Below, piece by piece: positions 1 through 12,114 of a stretch of DNA of 64,000 nt (position 1 is the first letter of the stretch; the number at the start of each line of letters is the position of its first letter). A program made the position numbers and the translations under genes. The notes below the pieces were generated by a model. That model did not search any database. It was not told the origin of the DNA and saw only the letters and a list, made by a program, of their open reading frames with translations. Source of the stretch: Psococerastis gibbosa (lineage: Eukaryota; Arthropoda; Insecta; Psocodea; Psocidae); contig OZ020487.1 in assembly GCA_963971405.1 (NCBI GenBank), forward strand, positions 30,117,371-30,181,370. Direction: 5' to 3'.

Positions 1-1636
1 TTTTTGTCAAGCGACAATAGAATATCACATATAGAATGGACAACTACAGAATGCAAGTTAAAAAGAAATGTAGAAACGCACTCATGCCACAAGCATTAAG
101 GCTATTTCAAAGCAATGCTAAAGTTGCAAATTTGCAAGTCTACAAAATCAATTATTCTTGACTAAAAAACCAAAGCTTGATTATTAAATAAGCTTCACAT
201 AGACTTGACAAACAATCATTAGTGCACTTACCAAAATCCCTAAGAGGGGTCAACTAAAGTCTTAAACACAACAGACGAGCTATTGATTAAAATATATTTC
301 AATTGTTGCGAAGAAACAAAGTAGGTACATCTTGTTTTTAAAGTCACTGTAGTGCTATGCTGCTCAAAATGTTATTAATAATAAGGCTACTGATCTCTTG
401 CTCTCACAACGTTTATACTATTTGCTATAAAGATTTTGGGCACATCGAAGCTAGAAGGCTAGAATTATGGCCTATCTGTAGGTACGTAAAGAGCTAAGGA
501 AGAACTTGTATTATTCAATGACTATAGAGAAGTACATTTTGATAATGTCTTAGCATCAAAAGTAATTCTATGCATGTCCCATTTGCTTTTAACTATATTA
601 TGGCCCATAGCACCCTCAATCCATAACTAACTGATGTATCGCATACAGAAAAGTTCGTTTGATTCAGTAAATTGAGGCATAATCTATCAACACCTGATAT
701 GTTTTAGATCATGTTTCATACATTAATACGGAGATTTTAAATATTTTGTAAAGAAAGCAAAGGTATTTTTGACTAAGTTAATTTCTAGTTTCACAGCCGT
801 AATGAGAAAATGGTCTCATGAAAAATACAAGCTTTCGTAGTAACTTTGAATTTTCGCTCCTGAATTATTATTGCTCCAGAAAAGCACTATAAAGTACATT
901 AAACATATTGCTTTATTTTTTTAATGAAATTTTCATATCGATGCGGCTGTGAAACGAAGAATTAATTAATTTAGTCAAAAGCACTGCTTTGTTTACCAAG
1001 TATTAGGAAATAAGCCAACTTTGTCATTTTATTTTCTAAATCTTAAAACTTCGAAACAATAACAAATTAATAGAACCCCCAAAACATTATCAAATTGTAG
1101 ACTACTATTCAACCTTCCAATAAAATAATACAACATAAGAAGATATAGTGAGTAGACTTGGGTCATCCTTAGGTCCGTAATTTTTTACTTTTATTTCAGT
1201 TAATGTAGCCTACTATGAGAGTTATTGAAAATGTATACTTAATACTGTTGCAGGTAACTACTTTTAATGTATATCGTAGAGAAGTTTTAATGATTGAGCT
1301 GCTCTTCATAATTTAAATTTAAAAAATAAAAAATAGTCCCTGTCCTGAACATGCCAAACACTAATATATCTTTATGATTTGTTGCATATATTAATTAATT
1401 AATTTTTTAAATAAATAACATGATTAAAAAATAAAGTATAACATTTAGGTTAAACCAGAAGTGACCAAAGACTACGCATCATGTCCTCTTAAGAGCGAGA
1501 TAGAACGGAAACAGGAAATTATTCACTATAAACGGCAAATTCCTATTTCCAACCGCCTTCCTCAATTGTAATCTTTAAATTTGGGCCATGCCAGATAGGA
1601 CAGTCTACAATTGAACTTCTAATGCAGAAGGCCTGA
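1..1636. other. AT-rich flank, probable 3' UTR and downstream DNA of the palmitoyltransferase
   Basis: No coding region is visible on either strand. The part next to 1636 is presumably the 3' UTR of the minus-strand palmitoyltransferase gene. The only structured item is a degenerate inverted-repeat element at about 751-997, listed separately. Confidence 0.5.
751..997. mobile_element. Degenerate MITE-like inverted repeat
   Basis: The left arm near 755-815 and the right arm near 930-990 are diverged reverse complements. Both contain TTTTGACTAA, then an AT-rich stretch, then GTTTCACAGCCG. The arms are about 55 bp with several indels and the spacer is AT-rich. No clear target-site duplication is seen. 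This looks like an old non-autonomous DNA transposon of unknown superfamily. Confidence 0.5.
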
Positions 1637-4600
1637 CTAGATATTGGAGTAATGCTTCACTACCGGCGGGTACGGTTCCCTACAAACACCAAATTCAAGC
1701 TGAATGCGCAGGCGTTCCTGCTCGATGAGGTCGCGACGTTGCAGCGCATGCGTGGCAACGCTGTCTGTAATTTCAAACGGCAGCAACAAAGACGTGTACG
1801 GGTCGGCTGGGTGGAGGAAGCAAGAGTGCCCCGCAATGAAAGGGCGGGGTGCAGCCATGGCGTAGTGATAGGGGTACGCGTGGTGTCGGGGAAGAGTGTA
1901 CGCCCCTCCAAGACGCGTTCTTTCATCAGGGGGTCTCGGGGGCGGTCTCGGATAGGCCGGGAGGGGCTCAAGGATGCCCTTCTCTGTCGTGCGCGGCTGT
2001 GGACTAGAGTACATGTACTCCGGCGCAGGCCGCAGTTGTACAGTCCGCAGGTCGTGAACACTGCTCGCGAGCTGCTGAGGGGGCGAAAACTCACCGTCAG
2101 TGGAAGGGCCGTTGTTCTGTGTCTGACTTCCGTTTTTACACTGCTGCTGCAAAGGGTTCGGGGTTCCACACGTCTCGTGCAACGCTGGGAATCCACTGCC
2201 GTTCTGTAAGATGCAAACAAGTCAAGACTACGTTAATGAAAAGACAACATAGGCTATTAATTTAATTATTATTGCTATCAGCCCGAAGGATGGGTGTGCA
2301 CACACACAATTCAGCAACAGCGACACACGCTGAGACATCTAACATTTGCACAAATGGGTCGGTGGAAAACCACAGTCTACTTCCGAAGATTGGTTTCGGT
2401 GACAAAGTGGTAGCCTGCTTGTATTTGTGCACGTCTCTACACGCAATGCGATCGGCGACTTCAATCGGATACATTCATTAAATTGTTTGCATGCGATTAA
2501 CCTTTTAATAAAAAATAAAAGGATTCCAGGACGGTTTTGAGAAAATTGTGTATTAGAGGAGGCTCAGCATCAGCTAAGCGAAGGAAATCATCTGAAGTAG
2601 ACCCTGTCGTCTTGCACCAACTCATTTGCTCCAATGCAAAGACGGATTTCTCAGCAACTCGTCTTTGTGCACCTAAGCGGTGAGCCTTTGTGGGCCTAAG
2701 TTAGTCATAGGTCAACAGAGGGAAAGCTGTCTTGATCTTTAAACTTGATGTACTAGGGGAAAAAATAGTGACTCATTAACTTCACACTAGGCATTTAAAT
2801 AAATAAATAAGGACTTTTTGTTGTTTCTATTACTAAGCCAACCTAGCGGAGTTAGGGCTATAAAGCCCTCTCTTACACTCAACTAGGAAGACTCGGTACC
2901 GCCTGCTTTACATGCCCTCCGAAGCATGGTCAAAAAATGTAGCCAGTGTCGGACTCCAACAACCTTTCGGGTGAAAGTCAGAGTCCGAACCACTACGCTA
3001 CATGTCTTGACAGTGATTCAATAAAAAATCAGTGACAGCTACTTTCAAAGATTCATAGAAATTTTATCAGTCATATGATAATGGATATCTGAAGGGTTTC
3101 TACATGGGTGTAATAGGTATACCCACATTTTCATTAAATTTCACATTTAAGAATAAACATAACAATATTTATAGTTCAGGAAAATGAGTTACCTGTGGCT
3201 GGGTCTTAACCGTCCCGTAATGTGTTGGATTTTTGGCTCGTTCCATTTCATCCAGCATTTCTTGAGTCACTAATCCTCTACGATCTGCAATGTAAAGCAA
3301 AATATTACATCCTTGAATAATTTTAATGCAAGACGTAATAAAGAAGCCAATCAGCGTCACATTAATCCAATGATTAACAACTCGACTGATTGAAAAATTT
3401 CTTCTGTCATGTCATGTCATGTTTTAATCTAATATAATTCTTGCCTTACCTTATACCGATAGATACCGCGAGCGTCAACACCTTGTATTACATATTTGGA
3501 CAAGATCTTAGGCATATACTTGAATGTTGATTAAAATTAAATTTTACAGAAAGCAGAAAGCAAGTTATCATTGATGCCTCACAAAATAGTAGAAAGGCTC
3601 CAATTTACATTGGGATGTATAGTAAAACCACGGTTAGGCGGGGATTCCACAGACCTGCAAGTGCAAAATACAAATACGGTGACGTGGTAGCAGATATCAT
3701 TAATAAGGGCGGGGTTTCCACCGACCTCTCATTGCAGAATGCAAATGACATTGACGGAAATTTTTGTTTTACTCTATGCCATAGTTAAAATTGATCAATG
3801 ATCATAGAGTAAAATCACAAACAAACTAAAATTAAAAAAATGGCGTCATGGGATATGATAAGTACAAACATTTTAATAGATTTCTATAAAAAGAAAAATT
3901 CAAATTTCCGTCTATGTCATTTGTATTCTGCAATGAATGCGAGGTCGGTGGAAACCCCGCCTAAGTCTTGAATGTCTGTTACCACGTCACCGTATTTGTA
4001 TTTTGTACGTCTGTGGAATCCCCGCCTTATGGAAAGCTCGAGTAATACATACCGAGAAGACTGGGTGGCACAGGCCCACAGAGAACATAAAAACAATTGC
4101 CACAGACATGGTCTTCAGAATAGGGGTTTCGGCCTTCAGAGCCACGTTTATTTGAGAAAGATCCTTTAATCTGAAAACATATTAACGCAGTTTTTTAATC
4201 AAATCAAAATTCACAGGAAACATCGATTTTAGAGCTATAAAAAATGCCGCATCCCATAAAAGAAATCCTCCATTACATTTCAACATATAGTATGATAAGC
4301 GGCCGCCACTAACACCAATTTTATCTGAACTCCTTACTCCGGACTGTCCACTATTACTTTTTACTTTTCGCGGGCCCTACGCTCCTGGAATCTAAACTCC
4401 TCGAGGAAAGCAGTAAGCTTCAGTGGCGGGTCCAGAGCGGAGGTGACCAGGACTCGATTTATACTGCCTAAGCGCGTTATCATGTCCCACCAGGTTCCCC
4501 TGCCAACGCTGTGCACACTAACAAGTTGCCGCAGTTTGAAACATGCTCTGCTCTAATGGAATCAACATGGTAAGGCCGTTGGCTGTAAAAATCGTAAAAC

Positions 4601-7600
4601 CCCACTATTTAGAACTTATATTTTCAAATTTTATGTCACCCTCCCACGCTTCGGCTTGAGGGGGCACAGGTTGTAATTTCATGTTCACACGTTCATTTTT
4701 GTTGAGAAATACACGGTTTTCTATTCTATTCTAAAATCTACACTTTACTGCTTTTAAAATGCATAAAACCCCAATCTTTCGCACTTATATTTTCAAAATT
4801 TACCCACGGGGAGACCCCCCGATCCCCCATTGGATCTGCACCAATCGGATGGGCTTTTCAAATAATGCACTGTAAATTAATGCACCTCGTTTCGCTAACA
4901 AACACACCAGTTGCAGAATCGCTAAAAATTAATTTGGCTTGGTAGTCTACACCTACTTTTCCCGGAATGGCCCCCTCCGAAAAACTGTCCTGGACCCGCC
5001 CTTTATTTATAAATATAATTTAATTTTCTATTACTCATTTTCTATCCTCTTATTGCCATTGTTAGGAAAAATGCTAAAAATAAAGAGTTAAAAAAAATAC
5101 ATAGCTAGCTTAAATAAATTAAAATACTGCACTTACGTCTTCATTAGTGGTTTGATTACTGGAAGCGAGATAGGTGTGAAACCCAGCTAATCCAAGCACG
5201 CTCCAAACGGAAAAGAAGCATATTACACCGATCAGGAGAGAGGCAGGACTGCTTTTAACTGCATCTAGGAACGCTCCTTCGCGAGCAACTGCCCAACAGA
5301 AATGACCAAATTTAGGCTAACAATGCAACTGGGGACAAACCATTAAACAACAATAATTAAATTAAGCAATTAGCCATTAAATTAAGCAATTAAAATTAAT
5401 AATTGGGACCCGCTACATATCGGCCTCGACACTGCTGTCTGGCGACCAGTGGAGGACTATTGTTAGAACGGCCAATTATTTTTTATGTCAGCTCATTAAT
5501 GTACCATGCAAAATTTACGCTTACTCATAACGAGATGCGTGACGGAGCAGGCGAACATGAATACGCAGAGGAAGGCCAAAGAAACTATGAACATATAAAA
5601 ATACCGGTAATTTCTTCTTCCAACGCAGTTTCCAACCCAAGGACAATGATGGTCGAACCTATCTGAAAAGCAAACAAGAGAGCAATTTTATAGCAGCACA
5701 GGTTGTACTAGTCATTTTTCATGAAAATCAAGCCATTTTTATTTTTTTTATGCCGTTAAGTATTCTATCAAGGGGGATTCAACCCAGTGAATTTGTTTAC
5801 ATTACCAAGGACTACAAAATAAATTGTTGCAGTCGTTTTGTTTTAGTTACCCCAGTAAAATAAAATAAAATGTTCCCGGTGCATGATTTTGGTAAGCCTA
5901 CTCCCGAATTTCATCGACATCGATCGAGTAGTTGGTTCAAAAATCGATTACAGCGTGACATTTCGTAAGCTACTTTTTGGGTTGAAAATGTGTACATCCG
6001 CTAAAATCTCGAAATCGAAAATTAAGATCTTCACAAAGCTTTCCTTATACAAGCATATAAATAGGAAAGCAAAAAGCAAGATTCATCCATGGAAAAAAAA
6101 ACAAGTAATGTCACTTACCAACACAATTGTCACACAGACTGCAATGTGAAGCGCGAGGAGGTCGGAACATCTTACAAGTAAAGCAGTATTTGAGCTTGAT
6201 AGTCTGGCCCCGTACAATTATCTCTTTTGTGCGTGGTGGTGGTCTGTACGTTGGCGAACCGCTACTACCCGCTTCTAAAACACAGGGAGGACACTTTATA
6301 AAGGGGCACAACGCAAATCAAACCTGTCTTTAATGTCATTTTATCTGTATCTATGCACTGCACCAAGTAAGCTATCACCAAAACAAAAAATAAACATCAT
6401 TGACCTGAGGATCTCCAGTGCCCCCATACTAACAATGCCTACCAGTGACCCTTACGATTACCCAGGTCATCTCCATGAATTATTTAAAAGAATGTCTGGG
6501 GACAGACTGAGGTAAGGATTTTTTTAAATTTCACTTGAATTTTCCAATTTAGGTAGGTTTTTGTAGGTGACGCTATACCACCAACCAGCAATGGAACTAG
6601 TTACTATGATTTGAAGTATGGGCGATTGCATAGCTTATATATTTCAAATGTTTCATGGTTTACACATTTTTTAGTTCAAACCTATTACATTTTCATCCTT
6701 ACTGCTCGCCTACCTGTTTATAAAGGTAACTGCTGACAAATATAGTAGCAAAAACACCGATTCAGACTACAGAGATTACCTTTTTATTACTAAACAATAT
6801 TTTTGCATGGTGTTATGTACAATTATGAACATTCATTTATTTACAGTAGAACTAGTATAGAATTATATCGTATGTGCTGTGCGATATGCAAACTCACCCA
6901 GTTGCTTGTCATACATCGCAGCTTCTTCGGCACTGGCTCGTGGTATGACACCAGGATCTGAGAAAGATGTTCTGAGCAACGCACTCATAGTAAAAAGGAA
7001 CAGAAGACCGCTCACCACAGGAATAAATGGGCTCACCTTTACAGCTAAAAACGGACAGCTGCAACCAAAGAGAAAAGATGTTTAAGCTAGAACGAAAAAC
7101 GTCAAAAAAAACTAGTTTCATTCTTTTTTCTAACATTTTCAATAGTACCCAAAATAAAATAGGTGTTTTGTTGTTTAATTTATGAATATCATCGTTTGAT
7201 AGTGCAATGAGAACTAACCAAACTAATTTTTGTGACATTCTCCAATGAATTACTCCAATGATTTACCTACAGCATGACGGAATTATTATTCAGGGTCAAT
7301 CATCAATTTATTGCTATACTATGGATTAGTAATGAAAAATTAATTAGCCCTTTCATTATCCAGCCTTACAAGATGACACCTGTATTGTCAAAAGAATTCA
7401 GATAATAAATAAATAATATTGCCCCGAATAATATATATTTAATTAGGGCACAGATGTCGATTCTTTACCACAAAAACACACCAGAATGACAATGCGCTGG
7501 CTTCGAATTCAAACTCATTTTGGCCTTGATACTCATTGTTATCTCAGAGTAAACCAATAGTGAATTTAACTTATGCATTACAAATTAGTTGTCAATGTCA

Positions 7601-7797
7601 TTATCACATGACACTATAAAGGAAACTTACTCAAAGACGAAGAAGAGCACAGAAGTTGTCACAATTAGGAAAATTGTAATACAGAACACACCAGTATGTG
7701 GAGCCATCATAATCCTGCCATCGCAAAAGAATTTGTTTCTCCCAGGAAATACCTCCCATTTCTTCGTTTTCTTTGTCATTCTTAGTAATAATTTCAT
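1637..7797 (-). CDS. app: DHHC palmitoyltransferase, approximated/ZDHHC9-14-18 group
   Basis: Protein S-acyltransferase that attaches palmitate to cysteines of membrane proteins; the Drosophila member, Approximated, acts in Fat/Dachs signalling (family knowledge). Eight coding exons on the minus strand, all GT-AG and in phase: 7797-7631, 7058-6898, 6274-6119, 5662-5525, 5288-5137, 4170-4053, 3284-3193, 2203-1637, giving 516 aa. Exon 1 encodes [16 protein letters not shown] and the first membrane segment. Exon 3 holds the cysteine-rich domain ([24 protein letters not shown]). Exon 4 completes it with DHHC at residues 165-168 and starts the third membrane segment. Exon 5 has the fourth membrane segment and the NQTTNED motif. 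Exon 6 ([19 protein letters not shown]) is short and lies 26 bp from a MITE. Exon 8 is a long Pro/Arg/Tyr-rich tail. A Met six codons downstream (7779) could be the start. Non-coding 5' exons are not excluded. Confidence 0.93.
2812..3011 (-). mobile_element. tRNA-Glu-derived SINE, copy 1
   Basis: Read on the minus strand, the head (about 3010-2930) is tRNA-like: a D-arm/A-box region with TAGCGTAGTGGTTCGGACTC, then CTTTCACCCG like the anticodon arm of tRNA-Glu(UUC), then a degenerate B box (TTGGAGTCC). The body contains GGGCTTTATAGCCC and GGTTGGCTTAGTAAT and ends in an A-rich tail. Copies at 50236-50490 (plus) and 56229-56432 (minus) share the whole length. It lies in the last intron of the palmitoyltransferase gene. 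Confidence 0.85.
3637..4026. mobile_element. Composite palindromic MITE (one MITE inside another), copy A
   Basis: The outer element has terminal inverted repeats GGCGGGGATTCCACAGAC and TTA duplications (3634-3636 and 4027-4029). Its palindrome contains the core GGTGACGTGGTAGCAGA and its reverse complement. At the centre sits an inner element, 3707-3961, with inverted repeats GGCGGGGTTTCCACCGAC and its own TAA duplication (3704-3706 and 3962-3964). The inner element is itself a foldback with an AT-rich spacer that includes TTGATCAATGATCATAG. A 3-bp TTA/TAA duplication is typical of PIF/Harbinger elements. It sits just beyond the donor of palmitoyltransferase exon 6. Confidence 0.88.
4424..5002. 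mobile_element. Candidate non-autonomous DNA transposon in palmitoyltransferase intron 5
   Basis: The 11-bp sequence GGCGGGTCCAG at 4424-4434 is matched by its exact reverse complement at 4992-5002. The left end is preceded by CAGT, as in many hAT ends, but the right end does not continue as expected and no duplication is clear. Inside are two diverged direct repeats (about 4599-4634 and 4768-4803, AACCCC...TATATTTTCAAA). Between them is a retroelement 3' tail, listed separately. Confidence 0.4.
4645..4735 (+). repeat. Retroelement 3' tail with conserved hairpin
   Basis: Carries CACCCTCCCACGC, then a TTGAGGGGGCAC segment that can pair with it, then AAATACAC and a TTCTA repeat tail. The same arrangement (ACCCTCGCACGC, TGAGGGGGCAC, AAATACAC, then a TTA-rich tail) occurs at 57672-57735. 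This suggests the 3' end of one non-LTR or SINE family. No coding part is attached. Confidence 0.45.
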
Positions 7798-8758
7798 GCA
7801 CTCAACATTGCAGTTTTCAAAAAAACTGCGGCCACCAGTTAGAGCGACAGGGTTGAGTTGTCAAACTATCAGCCCCATCGCTACACAAATTTCATTGCCA
7901 AATTGCCTTGTACCTCACCATGATCCGTCACTGTTTATAGTACAAAAATAATATTAATGATGATAATATTGTAACACACATGTCAATTAGCCCAAAAATA
8001 GTTTCAAGACAAAAAAATAAATAATAAGGTTATAGTGACAAAATGATGACTGTAGTAATCGGATTCTGATTGGTCGTAACGAAGTGACATTTATCGTGGC
8101 ACCAGACATGACGCGGGGAGTTTAAAACTTCCTTTCACTTTCTCCTCGCTTTCATCTCTAACTAAAGAGGGGTTAGCGATATGACAGGTACTCGTCCACT
8201 CCTTGTGATTCTGTGCTTCAGCTTTCAGCTGCAGTTCATGCAGTTGCTCCTACAATTCTACAGTGTCTACTAACTAACTAACTGTGTCTACAGTTAGCCT
8301 GGACCGGCTTCGTCTTCTTTTTCCGGCAGCTTCGATATTTTTCATATTATTACAGTTGTATAAAGGAAAGAAGAGACATTTGAACGCGCTAGGATCATTT
8401 TTTGAACCCTGGGCTCACGCCTCCTTTTACGAACCATTAATCAGGCCGCAGGCGGCCCAGGCCTCAGGATTCAAAAAAATATTTCTGGCGCGCTCATGTT
8501 TTGTTTCTACATTCTTCTTCTGCTATAGTAACATAAACAAATAAACAATTTCTTAAATATTAAAGTAATACATATTCGACTAGGCTTTCCACTTTGCTTG
8601 CTAAGAAAACGTGTTGAATAACTGAATATTAGAGTTCAAATGAAGAATTGAACACAATCATCAAAATTCTAAATTGGATTCTGCCGTATTTATGTGTTTA
8701 CAATACAATCGAATCAGTAGAATAATTATTGTACCTTACGGTATCTCATATAACTGAC
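7798..8758. promoter_or_regulatory. Gap between divergent palmitoyltransferase and FANCL genes
   Basis: The two genes point away from each other across 961 bp, so both promoters may lie here unless further 5' exons exist. An inverted CCAAT box (CTGATTGG) is at about 8067-8074, and a CTAACTAACTAA tandem run is near 8269-8282. A fragment at about 8440-8500 (AGGATTCAAAAAAATATTTC followed by GCGCGC or GCGCAC) is shared with 52085-52125 and is a dispersed repeat. No coding region is seen. Confidence 0.45.
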
Positions 8759-9910
8759 ATGGAAAATATACTGCTGAAGTGTGGAACTAATTTATTTGAA
8801 GGCTTTGTAAGGATCAACGGCTCGTCATATTACTTTGCATTATTTCTTCCGAATTATCCATCTTTTGAAGAATTTGCATTGAAATGCGACTGGAAACTCA
8901 AACTATTGCTGAGCACTTCTCTATCCAATGGCACACTCAATGCAAAGGCTAAAGTATGCAAGACATTTGAGGATTTTTTTTGCATATTAAAAGTTTATGC
9001 ATCAGAATCAGCACACCAATTAAAGAATCTAGTGCCGAAGCTGTACTCGCCCAAATTTTATGAAGCTGTACATACAGAGTTGACTGTGATTGGGCTGTGT
9101 GCGTCAACAACATCAGATTTCAAAGCTATTAAATTTCTGCTGCATGATGAAGACGGAAGGAGTCATTGCGCTGAAGCGGGATTGCCCATGGACTACCCAA
9201 ATGTTTCTGTAACTTTGAACTCACACGATTTGCCATTAAGTGATAAGAGCTTCTTTAGAAACAAACATAACCCCAATCAAGCTAATACTCTTACAGAGTT
9301 CCATAAAAGATTGACCCAGTTAATTAAACAATTTCAGCCGTTTTGGAAAATGATGGAAAATTTAGATGCAAACTGCTGGATTCTAGAACCCCAGTGTCCT
9401 CGCTTATCGGACACTTTTCGTCGAATACAAATATCTGAATACTGTTCAGTTTTGTTAACATTTAATCCATTCAATGTCAATGCAAGACCTGTCATCGAGT
9501 TTCGGGGAAAGGAAGTGGACGTTAACAAATACAAAAATTTATTAGAATATAAATTATTAGAAGATCTTTGGGAAAAGGACGTGGATGTGCATTTAAATTT
9601 ACTTTCGCTTTTAGAACTCGATTATCTTCCTACAAAAGATATCGACTCTCAGGAGAAACACCGTGGTCTAGTGCAACCTGGAGACTGTGCGATATGCTTC
9701 GAGGAACGTTTGGACGAACAAACTGCAAACCAAAGATGTAACAACTCATTGTGTAACAGCCAGTATCATCAAGTATGCTTGTTGAAATATCTATGTAGTA
9801 ACTTAAGAAATGTCCGAATGAAGAATTCTGTTTCAGGGCACTGTCCTACTTGCAGAGACATCATTCGTTGCCCAACTCTTTCTTGGGATGCAATATTTTC
9901 TTTAGCTTAA
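8759..9910 (+). CDS. FANCL: FANCL, Fanconi anaemia RING-type E3 ubiquitin ligase
   Basis: FANCL is the catalytic E3 of the Fanconi core complex; it monoubiquitinates FANCD2/FANCI in interstrand-crosslink repair (family knowledge). The reading frame encodes 384 aa from the first ATG (MENILLKCG); vertebrate FANCL is about 375 aa. The C-terminus carries the FANCL-type C4HC3 RING/PHD-like domain, about residues 310-366: DCAICFEER, then C-x4-C spacing around CNNSLCNSQYHQVC, and a final CPTC. The central part should form the ELF/URD folds and includes weakly conserved LxLNLLSLLELDYLP-like sequence near residues 280-295. The frame opens 30 bp earlier without an ATG, so 8759 is taken as the start. 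The whole coding region is one exon, whereas vertebrate FANCL is split into many. Confidence 0.93.
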   Translation: MENILLKCGTNLFEGFVRINGSSYYFALFLPNYPSFEEFALKCDWKLKLLLSTSLSNGTLNAKAKVCKTFEDFFCILKVYASESAHQLKNLVPKLYSPKFYEAVHTELTVIGLCASTTSDFKAIKFLLHDEDGRSHCAEAGLPMDYPNVSVTLNSHDLPLSDKSFFRNKHNPNQANTLTEFHKRLTQLIKQFQPFWKMMENLDANCWILEPQCPRLSDTFRRIQISEYCSVLLTFNPFNVNARPVIEFRGKEVDVNKYKNLLEYKLLEDLWEKDVDVHLNLLSLLELDYLPTKDIDSQEKHRGLVQPGDCAICFEERLDEQTANQRCNNSLCNSQYHQVCLLKYLCSNLRNVRMKNSVSGHCPTCRDIIRCPTLSWDAIFSLA

Positions 9911-11349
9911 ATAGAAAGAGTTACACTCACTCTTTAGATTGGTGAAAAACAAATGCGGCATCTTCTAGGTGATATATGAAACTATTGTCAACTAAAGTCC
10001 CTGGCCGTCATGCTAAAAAAAACACCTTTGCATGACGATGTGCTAATACATTTTTAGTAATGCTTAAGAAAGTTTTATTTTTAATTAGGGATGACGAAGG
10101 GTCCGTTTATAGCAGGTGGTTGCGGGAGTGGGGCGCCGTAAAATAAACATAGGATAAGCTCGTTATTCTGTTTTTGCATTGTTTTTCCCGCTTATAAAGT
10201 TTTGTGAAACTTATATTAAAAGTGACTACGTTCTATGTAAATAAACAAACTGCTTTTCTTATGTTTATTTTACGCCAGACCCACTCCCGCAACCGCCTGC
10301 TATAGCCGGGCCCGAAGAAGTAGAATGTGGATATAGATAATGTTGTTGAAATGTTCCACAGTAGGAATTCAAAATGGGTCGCGACTAAACAAGTAGTTCC
10401 ATTAAGCAGATTTAAATGCACTTGCTTTGCGAGACTAGCGGAAAATACTACAGACAACCAGTTAAAATGAAATTTCATTTTAAAATATTTTTGAAAGTAA
10501 AACTTAGTTGGGTAGTCAGCATTAAGACCACCAGCCAAATTCAGAGTTTCAGGTACAGGTGTCCTCTTGCTGACACCGTTGTAACCAGCTGCCAAATGGG
10601 TCACCGAAAACTTATATGAGGTGTACCCTTAGACAATCGGAGGGAGAAAAGCTTTATAAGTGTACAAATCAAATTTCATGAAATATCGTAGAGCTGTTAA
10701 AAATACCAGGACAACAGCGGTGCCACTGAAGAGGTGGACCGCAGATGTTGACTAATCGTTTCGAAGTCCACTTTCAGATCGGCCACGGCATATCATCCCA
10801 GATTCTAATGCTTCATCACGTAACTCCGGCCATGAAGGTCTTTGTAATTATATCATGATTATTAAATTTGATTTGTATAAAAAACAATTCGTGTGTTGGT
10901 CCCGAGAAAGGAGTTCAGGATTCAAGAACTGTGGCCAATTTTTGTTAGTGAAGCATGTCATACATCGAAATGTAGAGGAGCATTCTGCTTATTTAACTGC
11001 TCTACGGTAGGTACTCCGATTTGCTCCTATTTTCTGAATAATAAAAAGCATGCAACCTCATTCAATCAGGCTACCAACGTTGTTTTACAATAAAATTCAG
11101 ATCAAGTATGACAAATAAAAAAAATATTTCAGCCACTGTATAGTGTAGCCTATACGTATTTTACATGATGGAATATTATACTGTATGTAGTTCATATAGT
11201 ATTGCATAAATAATATCATAATGTCTTTTCTACCTACGATACCCACTATTTACACGAAAAAAAATTGCAAAAGAAAAAAAAAACTAGCCCACTGAACATT
11301 GCTCTATAGGGCAGAAGGCTGACTGACTTAGTAACAACAGCTATTGGCC
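9911..11349. other. Convergent 3' flank between FANCL and SAMD8
   Basis: FANCL and SAMD8 converge here, so the stretch should hold both 3' UTRs. It contains an inverted-repeat element (10091-10318) and, at about 10780-10850, a segment related to 16860-16915 (GATTCTA, then TGCTTCATCA, then GTCTxTxTAATTAT). No convincing coding region is seen. Confidence 0.5.
10091..10318. mobile_element. MITE-like foldback, about 228 bp
   Basis: The left arm (about 10096-10152) and right arm (about 10258-10312) are reverse complements: TTATAGCAGGTGGTTGCGGG then CGTAAAATAAACAT on the left, and the matching complement on the right with a few mismatches. The arms are 50-55 bp and the spacer about 105 bp. No clear target duplication was identified. 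Confidence 0.65.
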
Positions 11350-12074
11350 TCAGTCATTTTTTGTCTTTGGAAACGTCCGACGCATAGATATAGAATAGAA
11401 AAAATTTATTAAATCTTTTAGTGCACAACAAAGACTAGCTAACAGCGACGAGGGCGTATCGAAATCGTTAGGGATTATTCCATCCGTCTCCGATTCAAAA
11501 AAGCTAAAAAGAGGAAACCAGATTCGTGTTCTCGTCGAGTCCCTTTGCATCAAAGCTTGATTGTTTGCGAGTGTGTGATAGTAGAGGAAGAGACGAGACG
11601 TAATGTAGAAGGCGATGAAAACATCGATTGAGTAATGCTCGTGAGCAGACAGGATGAAAAATATGCCGAACATGTTGAGCATCCACGAGAACGTGTGCAT
11701 GAAGTACAGATGTCTCGCAGTGTATTCGGTGATGAAAAAGTTGAGGATGGTTAAGGCGGCAGTATGGCCGCTAAACATGTAGTCCCCACACGTTCGGACG
11801 CCCTGAATCGACAATCCTGCACCTGCGGAATGTAAAACGTTTCCTTTAAAACACTTTGGCAGGCAGTTAGCAAGAAAGTGAATAGTCAATGTATTGGCCA
11901 TTATAAATTCACAGTAATTTTTTTACACAAAAAAAAATAAGCCTAGAACAAAAAAAAAACAAAAAAACGTAAAACAGGATACTACAACTAGTTCTTACAC
12001 TCCATGAACTCGTACACAGAGTAAGGACACCTGGAGCTGTCATCAGCTTGTTATGAAATTCGATTCAGAATAGT

Positions 12075-12114
<40 letters not shown>

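Noticed and set aside
1652..2220. Two 185-codon-scale open frames overlapping the palmitoyltransferase last exon
   Set aside because: They are other-frame shadows; only the frame that continues in phase from exon 7 ends in a coherent Pro/Arg-rich tail.
2270..2480. Paired 70-codon open frames on both strands
   Set aside because: Short, overlapping and without motifs; they lie in the last intron of the palmitoyltransferase gene.
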